From Rikenellaceae bacterium (GTDB lineage: Bacteria; Bacteroidota; Bacteroidia; Bacteroidales; Rikenellaceae): a DNA stretch of 7,147 bases. The notes beneath the pieces are model-generated. The model was given only the letters and a program-made list of their open reading frames with translations. It searched no databases and was not told where the DNA came from. Location: positions 1 to 7,147 of the forward strand of contig JAITVB010000067.1 in the NCBI GenBank assembly GCA_031286025.1, in the 5' to 3' direction. The translations under genes were made by a program, and so were the position numbers. Shown one piece after another: positions 1-6,021 of the stretch; the stretch's first letter is position 1; every line of letters begins with the position of its first letter.

Positions 1-75
1 TCCGAAATCACATCGGCCCCCTGACCCTTGGTCACAACCTAACGAACAACAAACATAACCAAACCTTAAAAGACC

Positions 76-1515
76 ATGAAAGAACTGAACAGAAAAAACG
101 CCCCGGCGGCCAAACTCCATCCCGAACGCATTATCCAATTCGGCGAAGGCAACTTCTTACGCGCATTCGTAGACTGGATCGTTTGGAACATGAACGAGAA
201 AGCCGATTTCAATACCGGCGTCGTGGTCGTGCAGCCCATCGAAAACGGGATGGTCGACGCGCTCAATGCCCAAGACGGCCTCTATCACCTTAACCTCCAG
301 GGAATTGACAAGGGGAAGAAAGTAGACAGCATCCAACTGATCGACACGATCACCCGCGGTCTGAACCCCTACAAACAATTCGACGAATATCTGAAACTGG
401 CCGAAAACCCCGATATGCGCTTCGTGATCTCGAACACGACCGAAGCGGGGATCGCTTTCGACCCGGCCTGCAAACCGGACGACAAACCCGCCAAATCCTA
501 TCCCGGCAAACTGACCCAGTTGCTCTACCACCGTTTCAAAACGTTTAACGGAGCAGCCGACAAAGGGTTTATCATCCTTCCCTGCGAATTGATTTTCCAC
601 AACGGAACCGAACTCAAAAAGTGCATCGGGCAGTACATCGACCTATGGAACCTGGGCGCCGATTTCAAAACGTGGTTCGAAACGGCTTGCGGTGTGTATT
701 GTACATTGGTCGACCGCATTGTGCCGGGTTATCCCAAGGACACGATCAACGAAATCCTCGACAAGGTTCAGTTCGAAGACAAACTGGTGGTGAAAGCCGA
801 GATCTTCCACCTGTGGGTGATCGAAGCGCCGCAGTCGGTGGCCGCCGAATTCCCTGCCGACAAGGCAGGGTTGAACGTGCTCTTCGTGCCGAGCGAGAAA
901 CCGTATCACGACCGCAAGGTGACCCTGCTAAACGGCCCGCACACCGTGCTTTCGCCTGTGGGTTACCTGTCGGGGCTGAACACCGTACGCGAATGCGTCG
1001 AAGACCCCGTGATCGGGAAATTCGTGAACCGGGCGATGTTTGGCGAACTGATGGAAACCCTCGACCTGCCGAAGGCCGAACTCGAAGCATTTGCCAACGA
1101 CGTGTTGGACCGTTTCCGCAACCCGTTCGTAAAACACTTCGTGACGAGCATCATGCTCAATTCGTTCCCGAAATACAAGACCCGCGACCTGCCGGGGCTG
1201 AAAATCTACCTCGAACGCAAGGGTCAATTGCCTTCGGCGTTGGTGCTCGGCCTGGCCGGCATCATCACCTACTACAAGGGCGGCAAACGCGGCGCCGACG
1301 AAATCGTGCCCAACGACGATCCGAAGATCCTCGCTCTGTTGACCGAACTCTGGGGCAAGGGTTGCGTGAAATGTGTGGCCAAAGGTGTACTGGCGGCCGA
1401 CTTCATCTGGGGCGAAGACCTGAACAATATCCCTGGCCTTACCGATAAGTTGAGCGGCTATCTGGCCTCGATCCAGGAAAAGGGTATGCTCGAAACCGTC
1501 AAGGACATCCTCTGA
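76..1515 (+). CDS. uxaB: Tagaturonate reductase (altronate oxidoreductase)
   Basis: This 479-residue cytoplasmic enzyme is predicted to reduce D-tagaturonate to D-altronate with NADH, the second step of galacturonate catabolism after the isomerase UxaC. It belongs to the polyol-specific long-chain (mannitol) dehydrogenase family. The N-terminal nucleotide-binding motif is FGEGNFLRAF at residues 22-31, and SNTTEAGI at 119-126 is typical of the UxaB branch. The C-terminal domain carries KVTLLNGPH at 281-289. Its K281, N286 and H289 match the spacing of the catalytic Lys/Asn/His of the family (295/300/303 in the Pseudomonas mannitol dehydrogenase, from memory). The length is normal for UxaB, and the gene is intact. 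The ATG at 76 starts just before the conserved Rossmann segment and follows an A-rich stretch with no clear Shine-Dalgarno. The next gene, uxaA, supplies the following step 74 bases downstream. A fructuronate reductase (UxuB) is the main alternative, but pairing with uxaA favours UxaB. Confidence 0.93.
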   Translation: MKELNRKNAPAAKLHPERIIQFGEGNFLRAFVDWIVWNMNEKADFNTGVVVVQPIENGMVDALNAQDGLYHLNLQGIDKGKKVDSIQLIDTITRGLNPYKQFDEYLKLAENPDMRFVISNTTEAGIAFDPACKPDDKPAKSYPGKLTQLLYHRFKTFNGAADKGFIILPCELIFHNGTELKKCIGQYIDLWNLGADFKTWFETACGVYCTLVDRIVPGYPKDTINEILDKVQFEDKLVVKAEIFHLWVIEAPQSVAAEFPADKAGLNVLFVPSEKPYHDRKVTLLNGPHTVLSPVGYLSGLNTVRECVEDPVIGKFVNRAMFGELMETLDLPKAELEAFANDVLDRFRNPFVKHFVTSIMLNSFPKYKTRDLPGLKIYLERKGQLPSALVLGLAGIITYYKGGKRGADEIVPNDDPKILALLTELWGKGCVKCVAKGVLAADFIWGEDLNNIPGLTDKLSGYLASIQEKGMLETVKDIL

Positions 1516-1527
1516 TCACCGACCGTC

Positions 1528-1566
1528 AAGCAGCTATTGCCACGCGAAGCGGCAATAGCTGCTTTT
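1528..1566 (+). terminator. Perfect hairpin with short T run between uxaB and uxaA
   Basis: The left arm at 1529-1541 (AGCAGCTATTGCC) is exactly complementary to the right arm at 1551-1563 (GGCAATAGCTGCT), and one more A-T pair (1528/1564) extends it to 14 bp. The 9-base loop can form a small inner GC pair. The right arm runs into TTTTAT, so the orientation is right for a terminator reading left to right, just after the uxaB stop. The T run has only four bases and the hairpin ends about 24 bases before the uxaA ATG, leaving no room for a promoter. It may therefore be a leaky terminator or an mRNA-stabilising hairpin inside the operon rather than the end of the transcript. Confidence 0.7.
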
Positions 1567-1589
1567 ATCTCACATAAAAACACCGGAAC

Positions 1590-3080
1590 ATGACGACCAA
1601 ATTTCTGAAAATAAACCCGGCCGACAATGTGGCCGTCGCCATTGCGGCCTTGCCTGCGGGCGAGAAAATGACCATTGAAGGCAACGAGTTGACCTTGCTC
1701 GAAGAGATTCCCGCCGGCCACAAATTTGCCATCACCGATCTGGCCGAGGGGCAGGACGTGCTCAAGTACGGCTACCCGATCGGCCACACGCTCAAAGCGA
1801 TCGCCCAAGGCGCCTGGGTCAACGAAAAGAACATCAAGACCAACCTCGAAGGTCTTTTGGAGTATACCTACGAACCGAAACTGGAAAAGGTGCATTCGGA
1901 TAAAAAGGGCACCACTTTCCAAGGCTACCGCCGTGCGAGCGGCGAAGTGGGCATCCGCAACGAGATCTGGGTGATCCCGACGGTGGGCTGTGTCAACGGC
2001 GTGATCAACGACTTGGCCGAAGATCTTCGCAAGGAGACCGGGGGCAAGGGTGTGGACGCGATCGTCGCTTTCCCGCACAACTATGGCTGTTCGCAGTTGG
2101 GCGACGACCACGAGAATACCCGGAAGGTCCTGCGCGACATGGTGAAGCATCCCAACGCCGGCGGCGTGTTGTTGGTGGGGCTCGGATGCGAAAACAACCA
2201 ACCCGATGCGTTCCGCGAATTCTTGGGTGAATTTGACCCGGAGCGCGTAAAATTCATGGTTACCCAACAAGTCCATGACGAACATGTCGAAGGGATGAAG
2301 TTGCTGCGCGAGATCTACTCCGCGGCCTCGAAAGACGTGCGCACCGAAGTACCTGTTTCCGAATTGAAAGTGGGGCTCAAATGCGGCGGCTCGGACGGCT
2401 TTTCGGGGATTACCGCCAACCCGCTCCTGGGGGTATTCTCGGACTTCCTGATCGCCAACGGCGGCTCGTCGATCCTGACCGAGGTGCCCGAAATGTTCGG
2501 CGCCGAAACGATTCTGATGAACCGTTGCGTCAACCGCGAAACGTTTGACAAAACCGTCCACCTGATCAATGATTTCAAGGAATATTTCACGAAACTGAAT
2601 CAGCCGATCTACGAAAATCCGTCGCCGGGCAACAAGGCGGGCGGAATCTCGACACTTGAGGAAAAATCGCTCGGTTGCACCCAGAAGTGCGGCAAGGCGG
2701 TGGTGCTCGACGTACTGATGTATGCCGACCGGATCAAGACCAAGGGTCTGAGCCTGTTAAGCTCACCGGGCAATGACCTGGTGGCGGCGTCGGCCCTGGC
2801 GGCGGCCGGGTGTCAGATCGTGCTCTTTACCACAGGCCGCGGTACGCCGTTCGGCACGTTCGTTCCCACGATGAAGATCTCGACCAACTCGGCCCTCTGC
2901 AAAAACAAGCCGAATTGGATCGATTTTAACGCCGGGGTGATCGTCGAGGACAAGACGATCGAGGAAACCTGCGACAAGTTTATCGAGTATGTCCTTAAGG
3001 TTGCCAACGGCGAGCAGGTGAACAACGAGAAAAACAATTACAGGGAGGTCGCAATCTTTAAAACCGGCATCACGCTTTAA
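1590..3080 (+). CDS. uxaA: Altronate dehydratase
   Basis: This 496-residue cytoplasmic enzyme is predicted to dehydrate D-altronate to 2-keto-3-deoxy-D-gluconate, which KdgK and the KDPG aldolase then feed to central metabolism. It has the full two-part UxaA architecture. Residues 1 to about 95 form the SAF-type substrate-binding domain (YGYPIGH at 60-66). The remainder is the galactarate/altronate dehydratase catalytic region. Visible family motifs are NYGCSQLGDDHENT (164-177), HPNAGGVLLVGLGCE (187-201), CGGSDGFSGITANP (265-278), TEVPEMFGAE (297-306), a Cys-containing LGCTQKCG (361-368), SSPGND (391-396) and TGRGTPFG (415-422). The family is metal-dependent (Fe2+ in E. coli UxaA), and the conserved Cys and His residues are candidate ligands by inference. 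The length is normal and the reading frame intact. The ATG at 1590 is preceded by an A-rich leader without a Shine-Dalgarno. Galactarate dehydratase (GarD) is the closest alternative, but adjacency to uxaB makes altronate the likely substrate. Confidence 0.94.
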   Translation: MTTKFLKINPADNVAVAIAALPAGEKMTIEGNELTLLEEIPAGHKFAITDLAEGQDVLKYGYPIGHTLKAIAQGAWVNEKNIKTNLEGLLEYTYEPKLEKVHSDKKGTTFQGYRRASGEVGIRNEIWVIPTVGCVNGVINDLAEDLRKETGGKGVDAIVAFPHNYGCSQLGDDHENTRKVLRDMVKHPNAGGVLLVGLGCENNQPDAFREFLGEFDPERVKFMVTQQVHDEHVEGMKLLREIYSAASKDVRTEVPVSELKVGLKCGGSDGFSGITANPLLGVFSDFLIANGGSSILTEVPEMFGAETILMNRCVNRETFDKTVHLINDFKEYFTKLNQPIYENPSPGNKAGGISTLEEKSLGCTQKCGKAVVLDVLMYADRIKTKGLSLLSSPGNDLVAASALAAAGCQIVLFTTGRGTPFGTFVPTMKISTNSALCKNKPNWIDFNAGVIVEDKTIEETCDKFIEYVLKVANGEQVNNEKNNYREVAIFKTGITL

Positions 3081-3201
3081 TCGTCTCCGCACATGGCATG
3101 AATTGAATTCTTTCACGCTGACCACGGCAATGACCGGATCGGTATTACGTCGATTTGACTCTTTACAATGACGACAGACTAAAAGGGGATTATTTCGAAC
3201 G
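3081..3201. other. Convergent intergenic gap, uxaA / S8 protease
   Basis: This gap separates two genes that point at each other, so a bidirectional terminator would be expected. I do not see a strong one. The best structure is a short palindromic pair, TTCGAA at 3194-3199 and at 3206-3211 (loop of 6), that overlaps the protease stop codon. On the minus strand it is followed by a short CCCC-TTTT stretch. This is weak evidence for termination. No ORF of note is present. Confidence 0.3.
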
Positions 3202-5217
3202 TTAATTCGAAGTAAACCAAGGGGAACCCCAGTAAGGAGGGGTATTTGAATTTCCAAAGTACGAAAGCCTCAGCGATCCTCCTTTTACGACAGTAAAGTT
3301 ATACTCACAATCGACGAAATCCGTTTCGGCATATGCCGAAACCCGAAAATTACCCGGGAATAAGTCGTATCGTGCCGTATACATTTGGTTGGTAGACAAG
3401 GTAAAACTGTCCTGATATGAAAGCAGGCCCCCATCTGTCGACTGAATCTCAATTAAGAAAGTCTTCCATTGTTCGTTGGCATTAATTAGCTCAAAATAAA
3501 GAACATACGGAACAGGGGAGAGGGCGGCATAAGCATTTACCAATCCATAGCCTACTTCAGCGTTTCTGGCTTCGGACAGAAGAGTACCCGGCGGATTAGT
3601 ATACGGATTAGTAAATGCATACGAAGGAAGTTTCTGGGCCGTCTTCACAATGCGATACCTTACTTCCGACGATGTCAGGTCTGGATATTCAGAAAGGATC
3701 AGCGCCGCTACGCCCGCCACGTGGGGAGCGGCGGCGGAAGTGCCGCCGAAAGAGGGATCGTAATTTCCGGAAGTATAACCAACAGAACCTTGTCTGTCTG
3801 TGGTGTAAATATCAGTACCGGGAGCAACGACATCCAGTTCCGGGCCATAATTACTTGCCTGTGAACTGTTCCATATCGACCTCGTTCCTGTTCGATCCAC
3901 GGCTCCTACAGCGATAACGTTGGGTAAAGTGGCCGGATATTTGACCGTTGTAAAAGGCAAGTCATTTCCCGAAGAAAAAACGACCACACAACCTTTGTTT
4001 CCCCGACCTTTTGTTGTGGCGTTGTTAATAGCATCTGTAATATATGAGCCGGATAAAGCAGTTTGGTGTCCCCATGAACAATTAATAACATGCGCACCTT
4101 TTTGCCATGCCCAGTTTATTCCGGCGGCCAGTTGCTGTCTAATGTTCGTAACAGATGACGAAAGGCTGTGACTTATCGACATTAATTTACAATTGGGTGC
4201 AACTCCCGCAATGCCGCTTGTGTTATTCATGACCGCACCAATGATTCCGGCAACCGCCGTGCCGTGATTGCCTCGAATACTTTGCAGCGCCGTACCACCG
4301 GTTTGACAATCAAAACTCAAAGAGTGTTTATTAGCGACCAGATCGGGATGATCTAAATCGACACCTTGGTCTATCAAAGCCACAATAATATTCTGACCTG
4401 TCGATATCGGCCATGCCTGCTCGGCTTTAATATCGACACCCGACATACCTCCGTACTGTCCGGTGTTTTTCAGCCCCCATTGCTGGGCATAATACAGGTC
4501 GTTACTGAGTGCAATGTCAGCCATCAAATCCGGTTCTCCCGCTACGAACAAGCCGGATTCATGAAAAAGGTTGGCACTTTCTAGCGCAGTGAGTTCCGAG
4601 GCTTCGGTCACGCTCAATGTAAACCATAACGGCATAAACTCATCCTGACTGACAATGACGCAATCATATTGCGTTGCGGTTTTTTCGAGCAATGCAACAT
4701 CGTTTTCATCCTTCAACTTGACGTAAAAGAAATTGGACAGTCCGATTTTGCTGCCATATTGGTCATTGAAATAGGGAGCTACAAGGACATCTTTATTCTG
4801 ACGCCCGATGTCCGCCAATAACTCTAAATATTGTTCGTCCGACAGTCCTTTTTCGAAACTCAATTCGGTACTGTAACGATTTACACCCTGTTTGCCTGCA
4901 TGCTGTTTTTTATCGCCATTGTCGGATTGAAATTCTACGGCTTTATCACCGCGTTGCGTAATATCGGCAGATAATCGAGGTTCCACTGCCGAGAAAAACG
5001 CATGTTCCGTGTTTAACGAGAGATATATTTTCTCACCCTCGTGATCGTAAAAATAATACGGAGAGCCGCCGTCGCCGCCTCGGGTAGCGATAGTCAATTC
5101 ATCGGAGTTTTCCAAGTTGTTTTCAAGCGGATCGTCTGCGCAGCCCGAAAACACAAACAACAAGGCCGCAGTACATAATGCCGCTAACGCAAAGATTCTT
5201 TTACTGATGTTTTTCAT
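3202..5217 (-). CDS. S8 family (subtilisin-like) serine peptidase lipoprotein
   Basis: This 671-residue protein is a predicted membrane-anchored subtilase. Residues 1-25 form a lipoprotein signal peptide ending in the lipobox FSGC, with C26 as the lipidated residue. The following ADD is acidic, as in Bacteroidota surface-export signals, so exposure on the outer membrane surface is possible but inferred. Residues about 50-230 are a pre-catalytic region opening with YYFYDHEGEKIYLSLN, a pattern I associate with Bacteroidales S8 proteases, and probably act as a propeptide. The catalytic domain (about 240-565) has the full triad: D283 in ALIDQGVD, H318 in GNHGTAVAGI and S494 in GGTSAAAPHVAG. N418 in SSGND is the oxyanion-hole residue. 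Residues about 566-671 form a separate, probably beta-rich tail I do not recognise. The ATG overlaps the stop of the upstream lipoprotein gene as ATGA, indicating translational coupling. Substrate is unknown. The gene is intact and looks more AT-rich than uxaAB. Confidence 0.93.
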   Translation of the reverse strand: MKNISKRIFALAALCTAALLFVFSGCADDPLENNLENSDELTIATRGGDGGSPYYFYDHEGEKIYLSLNTEHAFFSAVEPRLSADITQRGDKAVEFQSDNGDKKQHAGKQGVNRYSTELSFEKGLSDEQYLELLADIGRQNKDVLVAPYFNDQYGSKIGLSNFFYVKLKDENDVALLEKTATQYDCVIVSQDEFMPLWFTLSVTEASELTALESANLFHESGLFVAGEPDLMADIALSNDLYYAQQWGLKNTGQYGGMSGVDIKAEQAWPISTGQNIIVALIDQGVDLDHPDLVANKHSLSFDCQTGGTALQSIRGNHGTAVAGIIGAVMNNTSGIAGVAPNCKLMSISHSLSSSVTNIRQQLAAGINWAWQKGAHVINCSWGHQTALSGSYITDAINNATTKGRGNKGCVVVFSSGNDLPFTTVKYPATLPNVIAVGAVDRTGTRSIWNSSQASNYGPELDVVAPGTDIYTTDRQGSVGYTSGNYDPSFGGTSAAAPHVAGVAALILSEYPDLTSSEVRYRIVKTAQKLPSYAFTNPYTNPPGTLLSEARNAEVGYGLVNAYAALSPVPYVLYFELINANEQWKTFLIEIQSTDGGLLSYQDSFTLSTNQMYTARYDLFPGNFRVSAYAETDFVDCEYNFTVVKGGSLRLSYFGNSNTPPYWGSPWFTSN

Positions 5218-5711
5218 AACCCGTCACTGACATTTAATTCGACCTTACTATTTTCGTTCAATTTGTCGGTAATAAGCGCTACGTACCAAGCATCAGGACG
5301 AGTTGCAAAAGTCATAACAAGTTCAACATTCAATTTGTACTTGCTCTCCGAGAGTTTCCGCAAGCCTTCGACGCTTACCGAATGAATTTCTGTTCCCTTG
5401 TAGCCATACGCCAACAGTAATGTGTGTTTTGTTAAATCGATCTCGGGATAGTCGCCTTCGACATACTTTTTCAATTCCTCGTCGCTGTTGATGACAAGAA
5501 GGGTGTTGTTCTCATCGGGAAGGTTGACCCAACGGGCTGAAATCTCTTCACCCGGAACACCCTCTTCTAAGGAGTATTCGGTGAACGATACATCCACCCC
5601 TTTTGTTTCGGGGTCTTCCGTTTCGTTCGGCTCATTGTTGCAGGCCGTAAACGCGGCACCGAGAGCGCTCATGAGCACCCCCGCGCAAAATAACATCGAA
5701 ATCTTTTTCAT
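5214..5711 (-). CDS. Small lipoprotein of unknown function, coupled to the S8 protease
   Basis: With the ATG at 5711 this is a 165-residue protein. The frame could open at an upstream TTG (5720), but ATG gives the standard MKK start of a signal peptide and sits behind GGGAG. Residues 1-23 are a hydrophobic signal sequence ending in FTAC, so C24 is the predicted lipidated cysteine. A Glu/Pro-rich linker (NNEPNETEDPETKG, 25-38) follows and may serve both as export signal and spacer. The mature domain has a run that looks like alternating strands: LLVINSDEELKKYV, IDLTKHTLLLAYGY, KLNVELVMTFAT and WYVALITDKL. I associate this pattern with short Bacteroidales lipoproteins annotated only as hypothetical. 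A distant resemblance to PrcB-type protease-partner domains is possible but unproven. Its stop overlaps the protease start (ATGA), so the two are expected in linked amounts. A partner, chaperone or inhibitor of the protease is a reasonable guess, not a demonstrated role. Confidence 0.85.
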   Translation of the reverse strand: MKKISMLFCAGVLMSALGAAFTACNNEPNETEDPETKGVDVSFTEYSLEEGVPGEEISARWVNLPDENNTLLVINSDEELKKYVEGDYPEIDLTKHTLLLAYGYKGTEIHSVSVEGLRKLSESKYKLNVELVMTFATRPDAWYVALITDKLNENSKVELNVSDGL

Positions 5712-5756
5712 AACTCCCAATGTTTTTAGGAAGAAGATAATAATGATGAAATTATT

Positions 5757-5789
5757 CGAAAGTAAATCAAAAATCCATTCAAATCCAAA
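5757..5789 (-). promoter_or_regulatory. Candidate Bacteroidetes-type promoter for the lipoprotein/protease unit
   Basis: Reading the minus strand, TTTG at 5789-5786 is followed after 21 bases by TACTTTCG at 5764-5757. This matches the Bacteroidetes primary-sigma consensus (TTTG, 19-21 bases, TAnnTTTG) with one mismatch in the downstream element. The predicted start of transcription would be near 5750, giving a leader of about 40 bases before the ATG at 5711. The region is AT-rich, which makes chance matches easier. No experimental support can be read from the sequence. Confidence 0.4.
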
Positions 5790-5919
5790 TATTTATCTGA
5801 TTATTTTTGTTTATGGAGTTCCTGACTTAGCCCGCACAAAGAGTTAAGGTCTTATAATAAATTTTAACTTGAAAAGATGGGGGATACAGGTAGTACGACC
5901 GGTTGTTCAAGGAGCGCGG

Positions 5920-6015
5920 TTAAATCGAGTTTTGAGCGGGATAAAACTCCTTGCGGTCGTTTATTCGGGAGATGACGGCGCTTGGGCAGTTCTCCAAATC
6001 GGATAAAAATCTCAT
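5920..6015 (-). CDS. Possible 31-residue small ORF downstream of the porin
   Basis: An ATG at 6015-6013 lies 6 bases after the porin stop codon and opens a frame of 31 codons ending in TAA at 5922-5920. The translation begins MRFLSDLENCPSAVISRI and ends NDRKEFYPAQNSI. The first part resembles the opening of FeoA-type (ferrous iron transport accessory) proteins, which often begin with a short 'LSDL..G..A.I..I' segment. A complete FeoA is about 75 residues, and I find no continuation in either of the other two frames, so this could be a broken remnant. It could equally be a short translated tail peptide or a chance ORF. There is no Shine-Dalgarno before it, which is uninformative in this phylum. 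Confidence 0.3.
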   Translation of the reverse strand: MRFLSDLENCPSAVISRINDRKEFYPAQNSI

Positions 6016-6021
6016 GGCGCG

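Larger units (their letters stand above)
5712..6021. other. Intergenic region between porin and lipoprotein genes
   Basis: Apart from the candidate promoter (5757-5789) and the 31-codon ORF (5920-6015), I see no gene or RNA here. The half nearest the lipoprotein gene is very AT-rich, while the half nearest the porin is more balanced. A terminator for the porin transcript would be expected, but I find no strong GC hairpin with a T run. The best candidates are short: AGTTAA/TTAACT arms (5842-5847 and 5864-5869) around an AT-rich loop. No tRNA cloverleaf is apparent. Confidence 0.5.

Noticed and set aside
1..24. Possible 3' end of an upstream plus-strand gene, reading SEITSAP then TGA
   Set aside because: Seven codons are too few to judge. 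The other two frames are also open for a while, so no gene can be supported.
621..1448. 275-codon frame within uxaB on the same strand, shifted by one frame
   Set aside because: The translation is Arg/Pro-rich and low in order, typical of a frame shadow. uxaB in the main frame is complete with catalytic residues.
1458..2561. Long 367-codon open frame antisense to uxaA
   Set aside because: It lies wholly opposite strongly conserved uxaA codons, and its translation has no recognisable domain. Open antisense frames are common in GC-rich genes.
5712..6021. tRNA, small RNA or CRISPR array in the largest intergenic gap
   Set aside because: No cloverleaf arms, conserved TTCGA-type T-loop in a fitting context, or repeated units with spacers could be found by eye.
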